Assembly (NCBI RefSeq): GCF_005080685.1
Contig: NZ_CP039371.1
Coordinates: forward strand, 1 to 64,000
DNA: 64,000 nt
DNA from: Pseudomonas putida
GTDB lineage: Bacteria; Pseudomonadota; Gammaproteobacteria; Pseudomonadales; Pseudomonadaceae
Reading direction: 5' to 3'
Shown: in pieces, positions 1-12,998 of the stretch
Layout of the letters: each line of letters starts with the position of its first letter
Position numbering within the stretch: position 1 is the stretch's first letter
The notes under the pieces: generated by a model
What the model was told of the DNA's origin: nothing
The model's database searches: none
The model's input: only the letters and a program-made list of their open reading frames with translations
Made by a program: the position numbers and the translations under genes

Positions 1-1533
1 GTGTCAGTGGAACTTTGGCAGCAGTGCGTGGAGCTTCTACGCGACGAACTGCCTGCCCAGCAATTCAACACCTGGATCCGTCCGCTACAGGTCGAAGCCG
101 AAGGCGACGAGTTGCGCGTCTATGCGCCTAACCGTTTCGTTCTCGATTGGGTCAATGAAAAGTACCTGGGTCGTTTGCTCGAGCTGTTGGGTGAGCAAGG
201 CAGCGGCATCGCGCCTGCCCTTTCCTTATTAATAGGCAGCCGTCGCAGCTCCGCTCCACGGGCTGCGCCCAACGCACCGGTCAGTGCTGCAGTGGCGGCA
301 TCTCTGGCACAAAACCAGGTCCAGCCCTCGGCGCTGGTTGCCATGCCTGCAGAGCCGGCTACCGTACCCGTCGCCGAGCCTGTGCCGAGCAGCGAGCCTG
401 CCGAGGCATCTTCGCGCGACAGCTTCGATGCCATGGCCGACACCTCACCTGCCCCCTCCGCTGCTGGTCGCACCGAGCAGCGCACGGTGCAGGTCGAAGG
501 CGCGCTCAAGCACACCAGCTACCTGAACCGAACCTTCACTTTCGAAACGTTCGTCGAGGGTAAGTCGAACCAGCTGGCGCGAGCGGCGGCCTGGCAGGTC
601 GCCGACAACCCCAAGCATGGCTACAACCCACTGTTCCTTTATGGTGGTGTGGGCCTGGGTAAAACCCACCTCATGCACGCGGTCGGTAACCACCTGCTGA
701 AGAAGAACCCGAATGCCAAGGTGGTCTACCTGCATTCGGAGCGGTTCGTCGCCGACATGGTCAAGGCGCTGCAACTCAACGCGATCAACGAGTTCAAGCG
801 TTTCTATCGTTCCGTCGATGCGTTGTTGATCGACGATATCCAGTTCTTCGCACGCAAAGAGCGCTCGCAGGAGGAGTTTTTCCACACCTTCAACGCCCTG
901 CTCGAAGGCGGCCAGCAGGTGATCCTCACCAGCGACCGCTATCCGAAGGAAATCGAAGGCCTGGAAGAACGACTGAAGTCGCGTTTCGGCTGGGGCCTCA
1001 CCGTTGCAGTCGAGCCGCCCGAGCTTGAGACCCGCGTGGCGATCTTGATGAAGAAAGCCGACCAGGCGAAGGTCGAGCTGCCTCACGACGCTGCGTTCTT
1101 CATCGCTCAGCGCATCCGTTCCAACGTGCGGGAGCTCGAAGGTGCGCTCAAGCGCGTGATCGCCCACTCGCACTTCATGGGCCGCGACATCACCATCGAG
1201 CTGATCCGCGAATCGCTGAAAGACTTGCTGGCCCTGCAAGACAAGCTGGTGAGTGTGGATAACATTCAGCGCACGGTAGCCGAGTACTACAAGATCAAGA
1301 TCGCCGATCTGTTGTCCAAGCGCCGTTCGCGCTCCGTGGCGCGCCCGCGCCAGGTCGCCATGGCACTGTCCAAGGAACTGACCAACCACAGTTTGCCGGA
1401 AATCGGCGACATGTTCGGTGGTCGGGACCACACCACGGTGCTGCACGCCTGCCGCAAGATCAACGAATTGAAGGAATCCGACGCGGACATCCGCGAGGAC
1501 TACAAGAACCTGCTGCGCACGCTGACGACCTGA
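1..1533 (+). CDS. dnaA: Chromosomal replication initiator DnaA
   Basis: DnaA is the AAA+ ATPase that binds DnaA boxes and melts the chromosomal origin. The 510-residue protein has the N-terminal helicase-interaction domain (about 1-90), a long Ala/Pro-rich linker (about 90-170), Walker A GGVGLGKT at 215-222, Walker B ending LLIDDIQFF, and the C-terminal DNA-binding signature with [16 protein letters not shown] and [12 protein letters not shown]. The GTG at base 1 is the expected start (MSVELWQQC), so the gene is complete, but its ribosome binding site and the usual upstream origin region lie outside the window. It heads the dnaA-dnaN-recF-gyrB block. Confidence 0.98.
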   Translation: MSVELWQQCVELLRDELPAQQFNTWIRPLQVEAEGDELRVYAPNRFVLDWVNEKYLGRLLELLGEQGSGIAPALSLLIGSRRSSAPRAAPNAPVSAAVAASLAQNQVQPSALVAMPAEPATVPVAEPVPSSEPAEASSRDSFDAMADTSPAPSAAGRTEQRTVQVEGALKHTSYLNRTFTFETFVEGKSNQLARAAAWQVADNPKHGYNPLFLYGGVGLGKTHLMHAVGNHLLKKNPNAKVVYLHSERFVADMVKALQLNAINEFKRFYRSVDALLIDDIQFFARKERSQEEFFHTFNALLEGGQQVILTSDRYPKEIEGLEERLKSRFGWGLTVAVEPPELETRVAILMKKADQAKVELPHDAAFFIAQRIRSNVRELEGALKRVIAHSHFMGRDITIELIRESLKDLLALQDKLVSVDNIQRTVAEYYKIKIADLLSKRRSRSVARPRQVAMALSKELTNHSLPEIGDMFGGRDHTTVLHACRKINELKESDADIREDYKNLLRTLTT

Positions 1534-1573
1534 TGGGCGTCGGCGCAGCTTAATGAAGGCAAGGGACTAGACC

Positions 1574-2677
1574 ATGCATTTCACCATTCAACGCGAAGCC
1601 CTGTTGAAACCTCTGCAACTGGTCGCCGGTGTCGTCGAGCGCCGTCAGACCTTGCCGGTGCTATCCAACGTACTGCTGGTCGTGCAAGGCCAACAGCTGT
1701 CGTTGACCGGTACCGACCTGGAAGTCGAGCTGGTTGGCCGAGTTCAACTGGAAGAGCCGGCCGAGCCGGGCGAGATCACTGTCCCAGCACGTAAGCTGAT
1801 GGACATCTGCAAAAGCCTGCCCAGCGATGCGCTGATCGACATCAAGGTCGATGAGCAGAAGCTGCTGGTCAAGGCTGGCCGTAGCCGCTTTACCCTGTCG
1901 ACGCTGCCGGCCAACGATTTCCCCACCGTCGAGGAAGGCCCTGGCTCCCTGACCTGCAATCTGGAACAGAGCAAACTGCGTCGCCTGATCGAGCGCACCA
2001 GCTTCGCCATGGCGCAGCAGGACGTGCGTTACTACCTCAACGGCATGCTGCTGGAAGTGTCGACCGACACCTTGCGCGCCGTGGCCACCGATGGTCACCG
2101 CCTCGCACTGTGCTCGATGCAGGCACAGATCGGCCAGGCCGATCGCCACCAGGTCATCGTGCCGCGCAAAGGTATCCTCGAACTGGCGCGCCTGCTCACC
2201 GACCCGGAAGGCATGGTCAGCATCGTCCTGGGCCAGCACCATATCCGCGCCACCACGGGTGAATTCACCTTCACTTCCAAGCTGGTCGACGGCAAGTTCC
2301 CAGACTACGAGCGCGTGCTGCCCAAGGGTGGAGACAAGTTGGTACTGGGTGACCGCCAGGCGCTGCGTGAAGCGTTCAGCCGCACCGCGATCCTGTCCAA
2401 CGAAAAGTACCGCGGCATTCGTCTGCAGCTGGCGGCTGGTCAATTGAAGATCCAGGCCAATAACCCCGATCAGGAAGAAGCGGAAGAAGAAATCAGCGTC
2501 GATTACGATGGCAGCTCGTTGGAGATCGGTTTCAACGTCAGCTACCTGCTGGACGTACTGGGTGTGATGACGACCGAGCAGGTTCGCCTGATCCTTTCGG
2601 ATTCCAACAGCAGCGCCCTGTTGCAGGAAGCGGGCAATGACGACTCGTCCTACGTTGTCATGCCGATGCGTCTGTAA
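1574..2677 (+). CDS. dnaN: DNA polymerase III beta sliding clamp
   Basis: The beta clamp is a ring-shaped dimer that tethers DNA polymerase III and other repair polymerases to DNA. The 367-residue length is the family norm, made of three similar clamp domains of about 120 residues each. The N-terminus ([26 protein letters not shown]) and the C-terminal YVVMPMRL are typical; the latter is the conserved end of the protein. The ATG is preceded by an AAGGGA ribosome binding site. It lies 40 bp after dnaA and 14 bp before recF, consistent with co-transcription. Confidence 0.98.
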   Translation: MHFTIQREALLKPLQLVAGVVERRQTLPVLSNVLLVVQGQQLSLTGTDLEVELVGRVQLEEPAEPGEITVPARKLMDICKSLPSDALIDIKVDEQKLLVKAGRSRFTLSTLPANDFPTVEEGPGSLTCNLEQSKLRRLIERTSFAMAQQDVRYYLNGMLLEVSTDTLRAVATDGHRLALCSMQAQIGQADRHQVIVPRKGILELARLLTDPEGMVSIVLGQHHIRATTGEFTFTSKLVDGKFPDYERVLPKGGDKLVLGDRQALREAFSRTAILSNEKYRGIRLQLAAGQLKIQANNPDQEEAEEEISVDYDGSSLEIGFNVSYLLDVLGVMTTEQVRLILSDSNSSALLQEAGNDDSSYVVMPMRL

Positions 2678-2691
2678 CCGTAGCAGGCACG

Positions 2692-6220
<3,529 letters not shown>

Positions 6221-6306
6221 TCAGGTGTAGGTTCACAGAAAAGCTGCACGCTTTCACAAATAGATGACCGGCCGGGCTTCAACCATGGCCCCTGTCGGTC
6301 ACCATC

Positions 6307-6332
6307 AAGCCCGCCTTCGCGGGCTTTTTTTT
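6307..6332 (+). terminator. Intrinsic terminator of gyrB
   Basis: A perfect 8-bp stem (AAGCCCGC / GCGGGCTT) with a CTTC tetraloop is followed by a run of eight T. It lies 87 bp after the gyrB stop and ends the dnaA-gyrB block. Confidence 0.9.
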
Positions 6333-6334
6333 GC

Positions 6335-7056
6335 CTGGAATTCCTGCCGGGGCGCCCTACTCCGCTCATTGGAAAATGATGCAGATGGGGGGATTTGAGG
6401 AAGTGATTTGATGGGGCGCTGGAAGTGCTGAGAGGGTCGGCGGGCGGATCTGAGCAGCAGAGAGATTGAGAGGACTTTAAAACTAATATTTGAACACCTT
6501 AATAGTTAATTAAGCGTACGTGTTAAGTATTAATTTGAACAATTTAGTATGGAAATGGAATTTGGTGGAAGTTGCCATTTTGGATTTTTTGTAGATTTCG
6601 AAGGGATGTTGGAATAAGATCTATGACCAACTTTTCCGCTTTGCACTGAAGATTTTCAGCCAAATCAGCTGTTTGAAGCGAGAGCTTCAGACCTGATCCA
6701 AATTGCTCCAGCGATCACGAAGTGGCCGTTTAGAAATAAAGAGAGCAAGCCGATTGCTTTAGATTCTGATCAGTCATGAGAGTCATGACCAATGAGAGAA
6801 AAGGAGACCTGAAAATGTAGAAAAACGCGATCAATCCCGAGAGGACTGACCGCGCTTAGCGAAGCAGACTTGCGTCCTCAGAACCCGCAATGTCTGCTTT
6901 TTCGAAGCGACTGTCAATCCTCTCCCATTTTTTCGACCTTAGCGAGGTTACTCGACGGCACAGTGTTGCCTGTCGAAAGGCCTCACTTCGCCCGCCCTGC
7001 GCCTTGATTTTTTGGCGCAGCGTCGGCGCTCGTTTCGAGATTTTCGGAGGTGTTTC
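6335..7056. other. Gene-free stretch between gyrB and tnsA; expected transposon end
   Basis: No credible gene is seen in these roughly 720 bases; the open frame on the minus strand is antisense to tnsA and its leader. The part from about 6470 to 6600 is markedly AT-rich. In Tn7 the end next to tnsA abuts the target gene, so the terminal repeat of this element is expected here. I could not find a convincing TGT-starting end with repeated binding sites; only loose matches occur, such as GACTTTAAAACTAA near 6473 and CTGTC motifs near 6911 and 6970. Confidence 0.5.
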
Positions 7057-7695
7057 ATGACAGTACGAAAGGTGGTCACGCGGCGGTCCAACCATTACCG
7101 CGGCTACTTCCCATCGCTCAAAAATAAAAAGCCTGTGCCCTGGGAGTCCCAGCTCGAAGGCGCTCTTTTTCGGCTTCTTGAGCTGTCTCCTGCGGTCATC
7201 GGCTACGTCCCGCAGCCCAGTGAGGAACGTGTTCCATCGCTCCAGGGCTACTTCAAATATTACCCAGACGTACAGGTTTTCCTCGCGGATGGGCGCGAGT
7301 GGTGGTTTGAAGTGAAGCCTCACGACCGACTGAAGATTGCCAGCGTCAGGCAGCGACTGGATGCCGCTGAGCGCTACTTCAACGCCACTGCCCGTAACTT
7401 TTCGGTGATCACTGAAAAGTTAATTGAAGCTGAACCCCTGGCTACCAATCTTAGAAGGCTGATGTATCACCGGCGCGGTCCAGAGCTTTCGCATCAGGCG
7501 TTGGAGGAGGTAATGGCGACCTTCAACGAATGGCCGCCTATGACCGTTGCAGATCTGCTCTACGTGGTTGGTGAGGGGAAAGCCTGGCGCTTGTTAGGCC
7601 TTGGGGTGGTGGGCATTGACCTTGATAGGTCAATTGACACTGACTCCCCGGTCTTCCTGCAAGGGGGGCACCGTCATGCAAACCTTTTCCCTTAG
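7057..7695 (+). CDS. tnsA: TnsA-type transposon endonuclease
   Basis: TnsA makes the 5' strand cuts at transposon ends, giving cut-and-paste transposition together with TnsB. The 212-residue protein has the TnsA N-terminal nuclease fold. Likely catalytic residues are Glu34 (in WESQLEGALF), Asp71 (YYPDVQV) and Lys87 (WWFEVKP), matching the restriction-endonuclease-like pattern of the family. The ATG at 7057 follows a GGAGG site with 7-bp spacing. The C-terminal part should contact TnsC. It overlaps tnsB by 20 bp. The presence of TnsA separates this element from the TniABQ (Tn5053-like) group. Confidence 0.85.
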   Translation: MTVRKVVTRRSNHYRGYFPSLKNKKPVPWESQLEGALFRLLELSPAVIGYVPQPSEERVPSLQGYFKYYPDVQVFLADGREWWFEVKPHDRLKIASVRQRLDAAERYFNATARNFSVITEKLIEAEPLATNLRRLMYHRRGPELSHQALEEVMATFNEWPPMTVADLLYVVGEGKAWRLLGLGVVGIDLDRSIDTDSPVFLQGGHRHANLFP

Positions 7696-9634
7696 GGTGA
7701 AATTGGTCGTCATCGTTCGTGGCGTACTGATGGTGCTTGAGAAGAGGCTTATTGACCGGAAGCTGCTCTTTTTCGATGAGCTTGGTGAGCCCACGAAGCT
7801 ATCCGAGAAGGAGTTCTATGAGGCCTACGAGAAGCGCGAGATCGAGATCTCCGCTGATCAGCCATACCTTGGGAGGGTTCCGTATGTGCGGAACGTCCCT
7901 CCAGATATTTCATGCTTCCCCAAAAAACATGGAGATGAGGCATTGCGTCGACGCAAGTATCTGGACGACCTAACTAAGCGCGGTAAATACAAGCTACCGG
8001 GTGACGAAGACATGATCAAGAAGCTTAGAGATATCGCCAAAAAGATTGGGGATGCGTGCGCACCCTCGGTTTCCACTATTCGACGTTGGGCAGCCAAATA
8101 CATTGGCCAGAACGTAGTAAAGCTTATCCCTCAGCATGCCAAAAAGGGTCGGGCTGCCGCGATACAGGGAGAGCTCGAAGTTATTCTTGAAGGGGTGATT
8201 AATAAAACCTACCTGCAGGATACGATTCCAGCGGTCAGCGTGGTCGTTTCAGAATTCGAGGATCAGATAAAAGAGAGGAACAAAAGTCGTTTGCCTTCGG
8301 ATCAGCTCAAGATCCCAAGCGGAATGACTGTCCGAAGGTACATCGCCAAGCTGGATCCGTACCTTGTGGATAAGGAGAGGCTCGGAAAACACGCAGCAGA
8401 CAAGAAGCACCGTGTTGCGGCGGGTGTCCTACGTGTCCATGAGATTTTGGAACGTTGGGAAATTGATCACACCTTGTTGGACGTCCAGCTTGTGGATGAA
8501 ACCTCGGGGCTGTGCATTGGGCGCCCCTATCTGACGATCGTCCTCGACCGCTTCTCTCGAATGGTGATGGGATATTTGCTCCACCTGTCGGCGCCAAATA
8601 CGGAAACCGTGCTTCGTGTGATCGAACGCTCAATCCGTCCAAAAGCCGAATTGCTGAAGCGCTTTCCGAAAGTGAGAAATGAATGGTGGGCACGTGGGCT
8701 GCCGGCTCGAATAGTCCCAGACAACGCAGCGGAATTTCACGCGGGCGATCTCATCATGGGATTCAACGAGTTGGGTATCGAGATCATGTATCCCGCTTCA
8801 AGGGCCCCTCAAAGGAAAGGTGCCGTCGAACGCTTTTTCAGCACACAGAACCTGGGGCTTATCCACAACCTCCCGGGTACCACCTTCTCGAATATCCAGC
8901 AGCGTGGCGATTACGACTCGGAGAAGAATGCATGTTTCACGCTCCCTCAATTGGAGGCGGTGGTAGTGAAATGGATCGTCGATGGTTACCACCAGACTCC
9001 TCATCGGGGGCTGGACAACAGAACACCGGCTCAAGTCTGGGGGACTAGCGAGGCGAACCATGTCATCAGCCTTCCCGTCGACCTGGACTCGTTGGAGTGC
9101 ATTCTGGCCAAGCGGGCCTCGGTGAAGGTTCACCATTACGGCATCGAGGTTGCCAAAGTGGGCTACCACTCTACGGAACTTGCTGAGCTCCGTATGCGTT
9201 TGGCAGACGGAGAAAAGGTAAACGTCCGCTATCGAGACGAAGCCGGGCACGTTTGGGTTCACGACCGCTTCAGAAACTTGTTCTTCAAAGTGCCCGCCAA
9301 AGATGAGCGAATGGCCGGTAAGAGCAGGGAGGTGTGGAAGGCTGCCGAGAAAGCGCTGCGAGAAAAATATAATGAGCAGCCTAGCTTCGAGGCTACGCAC
9401 AGGTGCTACCAGGAAATTATGGAAGATGCAGACGAGGCCCGCCGTTCGCAGACGCTCAGAAAACGACGCGCAGCTGCCATAGCGAAAATCGACAAGGAGG
9501 GTCGAGTGACCGAAAGCACGCCTCCACCCAAGGTACTCGCTGAAGTGGAATGGACCGGTGACTCTATTCCTAACATTCCGCCAGCAGCCTTCAAGGTCTC
9601 GGTTCGTCGCCCTGCTGGGAGTTCTAAGCCATGA
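7676..9634 (+). CDS. tnsB: TnsB-type DDE transposase
   Basis: TnsB binds the transposon ends and joins the 3' strands to the target. The 652-residue protein has a retroviral-integrase-type core with Asp264 (WEIDHTLLD), Asp349 (IVPDNAAEF) and Glu385 (KGAVERFF), a DD35E spacing. A Mu-type C-terminal domain follows the core, and the basic C-terminal region is typical of the part that contacts TnsC. I chose the ATG at 7676 (MQTFSLRV), which follows a G-rich ribosome binding site; the frame is open upstream but that part overlaps tnsA. The last bases overlap the tnsC ATG (ATGA). Function is assigned from motifs and gene order. Confidence 0.9.
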   Translation: MQTFSLRVKLVVIVRGVLMVLEKRLIDRKLLFFDELGEPTKLSEKEFYEAYEKREIEISADQPYLGRVPYVRNVPPDISCFPKKHGDEALRRRKYLDDLTKRGKYKLPGDEDMIKKLRDIAKKIGDACAPSVSTIRRWAAKYIGQNVVKLIPQHAKKGRAAAIQGELEVILEGVINKTYLQDTIPAVSVVVSEFEDQIKERNKSRLPSDQLKIPSGMTVRRYIAKLDPYLVDKERLGKHAADKKHRVAAGVLRVHEILERWEIDHTLLDVQLVDETSGLCIGRPYLTIVLDRFSRMVMGYLLHLSAPNTETVLRVIERSIRPKAELLKRFPKVRNEWWARGLPARIVPDNAAEFHAGDLIMGFNELGIEIMYPASRAPQRKGAVERFFSTQNLGLIHNLPGTTFSNIQQRGDYDSEKNACFTLPQLEAVVVKWIVDGYHQTPHRGLDNRTPAQVWGTSEANHVISLPVDLDSLECILAKRASVKVHHYGIEVAKVGYHSTELAELRMRLADGEKVNVRYRDEAGHVWVHDRFRNLFFKVPAKDERMAGKSREVWKAAEKALREKYNEQPSFEATHRCYQEIMEDADEARRSQTLRKRRAAAIAKIDKEGRVTESTPPPKVLAEVEWTGDSIPNIPPAAFKVSVRRPAGSSKP

Positions 9635-10590
9635 ACGCCATCAATCTGTACGAATGCTACGAGCATGGTGAATACAGCTTTACGCTCCGCGATCGTTTTA
9701 TTCACAGCCCTCAAGTCGAGCGAGCGTTGACGCGACTAGGCGATATCCACGGCGATAGTCGGCGTACCAGAGCAAGTAAAGGGTTGCTGATCCAAGGTCC
9801 AAGCGGAGTGGGCAAGAGCACATTGGTCAAGGAGTACATTCGGTCATTGGAGGAATTGGAGAGCCATGACCCACAGAAGCGGACAGTTCTGTTCGTCGAG
9901 ATGCCTTCGTCTCCAACCAAAAAGAACCTGGCAGCAGCCATTTTGGCAGAGCTGAAGGATCCCTTCGCAGAGGCACGAGGACATTCGGCAGAGGTTAAAT
10001 TTGCGCGAGTAGTCCTGCTGCTGAAGAACCTTGGCGTGGAGATGTTGGTCCTCGATGAGGCGCAGCACCTGGTCGATTATCGTCGTAATGGTGCGTATGA
10101 GGCAGCAGACTGGATCAAGAGTCTGATGAATGAAACCAGTATCGCGTTTGTTCTGATTGGGCTGAAGCGCACCGAAAATCTCCTGCTAGCAAACGAGCAA
10201 CTGCGACGCAGGTTTTCGGCCACGGTGGCATACGATCGCTTCACCTTCTCCGCTAATACGTCTCTTCATTTCGTGATGTTGTTGCAGGCAATCGAGGGCG
10301 AACTGCCTGTTCAAACCATCAGTTTTGTAGAGCCAGCGATGATTAAACGCTTCTACCTGGCTTCCTATGGATTGATCGACTACCTCATCAAGATTGTGGA
10401 CAGGGCTGTTTGGCTGGTTCAAGTCCAGGACCTTGTCGGGATTGAACTTCCTGTGCTGGCCCAGGCTTTTGAAGACGAGGTTTGGAGCTACGCCACCGAG
10501 GATCGAAACCCCTTCAGTGCGAGCTTCAATTTCCAGCCTCTGTTCGGGAAGCGGGAGCCGTTTGAGACGTTCGAAGAGAGCAGTACCTGA
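9631..10590 (+). CDS. tnsC: TnsC/TniB-type AAA+ transposition regulator
   Basis: TnsC-type ATPases polymerise on target DNA and connect the target selector to the transposase. The 319-residue protein has Walker A GPSGVGKST at about residues 56-64, Walker B MLVLDEAQH at about 139-147, and a downstream arginine-rich segment (QLRRRFSATV) typical of the sensor region. It starts inside the tnsB stop (ATGA overlap), so translation is probably coupled. A GC-rich hairpin follows the stop and separates it from tniQ. Confidence 0.88.
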   Translation: MNAINLYECYEHGEYSFTLRDRFIHSPQVERALTRLGDIHGDSRRTRASKGLLIQGPSGVGKSTLVKEYIRSLEELESHDPQKRTVLFVEMPSSPTKKNLAAAILAELKDPFAEARGHSAEVKFARVVLLLKNLGVEMLVLDEAQHLVDYRRNGAYEAADWIKSLMNETSIAFVLIGLKRTENLLLANEQLRRRFSATVAYDRFTFSANTSLHFVMLLQAIEGELPVQTISFVEPAMIKRFYLASYGLIDYLIKIVDRAVWLVQVQDLVGIELPVLAQAFEDEVWSYATEDRNPFSASFNFQPLFGKREPFETFEESST

Positions 10591-10599
10591 CGGCCAAGG

Positions 10600-10619
10600 G
10601 CCGGGCTTATCGGCCCGGC
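10600..10619 (+). terminator. Possible hairpin terminator between tnsC and tniQ
   Basis: GCCGGGC and GCCCGGC form a perfect 7-bp stem with a 6-base loop just after the tnsC stop. The tail is pyrimidine-rich but not a clean T run, so it may attenuate rather than end transcription before tniQ. Confidence 0.4.
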
Positions 10620-10665
10620 TCTACTCCCCTGATTTTTATGTCTTCGATTTCATGGATGTGTAGGA

Positions 10666-12582
10666 ATGTTTGGTCTTTTAATCAACCCACGACCACACCA
10701 AGACGAAAGTCTTTTGGGGTACCTGCAGCGCCTGGCGAAAGCCAACGGATTACCCAGAAAGGAACTGCTCACCGCCTTTGCACGAGCCGACGAGACCGAT
10801 GTTGCGGACTGGCTGCAGATGATGGAAGGACCACTGAGCTGGCCTGCGGTATCTGCTGAGTTTCGTGATCCAAGGCCCAAGGGGGTCAAGTTATGGACGA
10901 CTCATCACGCTCGTTACTGTCCGATCTGTTTGGGCGAAGCCGGTTATTGGAGAGAAAGCTGGGGCTTGACCCTGGTTACGACGTGTTCTGTCCACGGCAC
11001 TGAACTCCACGGGCGGTGCCCCAACTGTCTGAAGGAAACCGATCCAAGCGCAATGAGTGCGAATAGTTGCCAAGCGTGTGGCACCTCATTGAGTGGGACC
11101 AATTTTGAGATCGCGCCGGCGAGTGATACGGCCGCCTGGCTCACCTCTGGCTTTGAAGATAGGTTTTACGCCGACTCGTTGCCAGCTGACGCGGGATTGG
11201 CGGCCCTCACCTACGAACAGTTTCACGAGTTGTCATCGCGTCTCGCTGTCAGAAGTTTGCCTACGGAAAGAACCCAGCCGCTGAAGGTTGCTGATTCGGG
11301 TTCGCTAGAGATATCGCGGCTTATGGCAAACGCGGCGGGCGTGGTTCTCATGAACTGGCCTCTCGCATTCAGAGAACTGCTGAGTGGCCTCAAGGCAGTC
11401 CATTCCGATAACGAACATTGGACGCTCAGCAGATCGTTCGGCCCGATATACCACGACATCCACCGTGATCTGGATGACTCTTGTTTTGACTTTCTTCGTC
11501 GAGAGTTCGAATCATTTCTGCAGCATGCGTGGGAAGCACCGTTAGCGAAGCGAAATCGCAATTTGAGTGAGGAGACGATTGAGAGACATCGTTGGGTGTC
11601 GTTCGATTCTGCTGCTGAAGCTTGTGGTCTCGGGGTATCAGTCATAAAACGCCTTCATCAGGAGGGACAAATCGCCTATCGGGAGAAGGTCCATGAAGAT
11701 CGAGTCTTTACGGTCGTGGACCTGGATCATTTGAAGGCAATCTCGCAGCATCTCCAGGGCGTGGCTGATATGAAAGAAACCTCGACTTTGCTAAGCCTCT
11801 GTCGCAATCGGGTTAGGCAGCTGCTAGCTGGTGGTACCCTCCAGTTCTTTGGTGGAGAACCGCGCCCAGGCGAAAGGTGGCTGATTGACTGCCGCTCGAT
11901 CAACGAATTGATTGATGAGAAGCTGCCTACCAGCTCTGACCAGAGCCTGGTGTCGATCAACTACTTGGCCAAGCATTCTCTGCCCAAGGGGGGTGGGTTG
12001 GTCGAGTTGGTTCAGGCAATACGTGCAGGTGAACTTCGCGCTTACGGCCCAGCTGAGAATGGCTCGGTTGCGGTAGGGGCGTGGTTACTCAAGCCGCAAG
12101 ATTTTGCAGCGTGGCAACAAGCCCGAGCTGAGAACAAGAGTCCGGTCTTTCCCGGCCTGTCGGTAGTCAAGGCTGCTGCGCTGTTAGGCGTCAAAGAACA
12201 ATGCGCATACGCGTTCGTTCGACTGGGTCTGCTATGGAGCACTGCTGTCGAACGAGGCCGGCGTACGCAATTGATGGTTAAGCCTCAAGCCATCGACAGA
12301 TTCAGGCGTGGCTATATCTTGGGACCGGAGATTGCGGTGTATTTGGGGAAGTCGACCAGGGAGGCGTTCAAGCACCTTTGGGAGGCCAGGTTTCGCCCCG
12401 TTGCGGGGCCATCCATTCCAAACGCGGCTTGCCGGCAGTACGTTTGGGTAAGAAGCAAAAAGCTGATCGATTACCTCGCAAGTGAAGCCGCCCAGATCGA
12501 CGATCCTGAAGCCATCACGTTTTTATCCACACCGATCGCTCAGCCTCGTGATTGCCGATTCAGGCATGTGGGATCAAGATAG
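10666..12582 (+). CDS. tniQ: TniQ/TnsD-type target-site selector
   Basis: TniQ-family proteins choose the target; long ones such as TnsD bind a specific chromosomal attachment site. The 638-residue protein opens with the family motif (FGLLINPRPHQDESLLGYLQRLAKANG). Next come zinc-finger cysteines (YCPIC, then CSVHG, CPNC and CQAC within about residues 80-145), followed by a long C-terminal part with helix-turn-helix-like segments (for example SLCRNRVRQLLAGG). The length and long C-terminal DNA-binding region fit a site-specific selector. Its position beside gyrB suggests it may recognise the gyrB 3' end, as TnsD recognises glmS; that is inference. The ATG at 10666 has only a weakly spaced AGGA site. 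Confidence 0.8.
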   Translation: MFGLLINPRPHQDESLLGYLQRLAKANGLPRKELLTAFARADETDVADWLQMMEGPLSWPAVSAEFRDPRPKGVKLWTTHHARYCPICLGEAGYWRESWGLTLVTTCSVHGTELHGRCPNCLKETDPSAMSANSCQACGTSLSGTNFEIAPASDTAAWLTSGFEDRFYADSLPADAGLAALTYEQFHELSSRLAVRSLPTERTQPLKVADSGSLEISRLMANAAGVVLMNWPLAFRELLSGLKAVHSDNEHWTLSRSFGPIYHDIHRDLDDSCFDFLRREFESFLQHAWEAPLAKRNRNLSEETIERHRWVSFDSAAEACGLGVSVIKRLHQEGQIAYREKVHEDRVFTVVDLDHLKAISQHLQGVADMKETSTLLSLCRNRVRQLLAGGTLQFFGGEPRPGERWLIDCRSINELIDEKLPTSSDQSLVSINYLAKHSLPKGGGLVELVQAIRAGELRAYGPAENGSVAVGAWLLKPQDFAAWQQARAENKSPVFPGLSVVKAAALLGVKEQCAYAFVRLGLLWSTAVERGRRTQLMVKPQAIDRFRRGYILGPEIAVYLGKSTREAFKHLWEARFRPVAGPSIPNAACRQYVWVRSKKLIDYLASEAAQIDDPEAITFLSTPIAQPRDCRFRHVGSR

Positions 12583-12638
12583 TTAGCACGCTTTCTTTCT
12601 TGATTGCTAAAATCATCGAACCCATTTTGGAGAATCTT

Positions 12639-12998
12639 ATGTCCCGTCTCGCTGAATTCCGCCTGCTCGAACAACAGCTCGCAGCCCAACTGGCGGAGCT
12701 GGAAGCGCTGAAAAATGACTCTGCCCTGAAGCAGGAAATGGAATTTGAAACGAAGCTGCGCAGTTTGCTCAACGAGTATGGCTACGGCCTGCGCCAAGTG
12801 GTGCTGATCCTCGATCCGCAAGCGGTGGCTTCCACTGATATGGCCCCAAAAACCTCTCGGAAACCACGCGAAGTGAAGGTCTACAAGAATCCACACAGCG
12901 GAGAGGTTGTTGAGACCAAGGGTGGTAATCAGCGTACGCTTAAGGCCTGGAAAAACGAGTATGGCGCTGAGGTAGTCGAGTCTTGGCTCGCCAATTGA
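12639..12998 (+). CDS. MvaT-family H-NS-like xenogeneic silencer
   Basis: MvaT/MvaU/TurA proteins are the Pseudomonas equivalents of H-NS: they oligomerise on AT-rich foreign DNA and silence it. The 119-residue protein has the family layout. It has an N-terminal coiled coil (SRLAEFRLLEQQLAAQLAELE, about residues 2-60), a linker with TSRKPREVKVYKNPHSG, and the C-terminal DNA-binding part (ETKGGNQRTLKAWKNEYGAEVVESWL). The ATG at 12639 follows a GGAG site; the open frame upstream is probably untranslated. It lies 56 bp after tniQ and looks like part of the transposon. It may silence cargo genes or interact with the chromosomal MvaT/TurA proteins. Confidence 0.85.
   Translation: MSRLAEFRLLEQQLAAQLAELEALKNDSALKQEMEFETKLRSLLNEYGYGLRQVVLILDPQAVASTDMAPKTSRKPREVKVYKNPHSGEVVETKGGNQRTLKAWKNEYGAEVVESWLAN

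Larger units (their letters stand above)
7057..12582 (+). mobile_element. Tn7-like transposition module (tnsA, tnsB, tnsC, tniQ)
   Basis: Four consecutive plus-strand genes encode a TnsA-type endonuclease, a TnsB-type DDE transposase, a TnsC/TniB AAA+ regulator and a large TniQ/TnsD-type target selector. The order and the tight overlaps are those of Tn7-like elements. tnsA is the gene nearest gyrB, mirroring Tn7, where the tnsA end abuts glmS. The coordinates cover the genes only, because the outer ends were not identified. The metal-resistance genes downstream are plausible cargo, but that is inference. Confidence 0.85.

Noticed and set aside
445..1446. 333-codon minus-strand frame opposite dnaA
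   Set aside because: Shadow of dnaA with no ribosome site or domain.
6469..6485. GAGAGGACTTTAAAACTAA as a match to the 13.1-kb repeats
   Set aside because: It shares only short A/T-rich blocks and lacks the TGTCGC core, so it is not strong enough to call a transposon end.
8859..8867. Perfect DnaA box (TTATCCACA) in tnsB, with another at 12523-12531 in tniQ
   Set aside because: Single boxes inside coding sequence, far apart and without an AT-rich unwinding region; best explained by chance.
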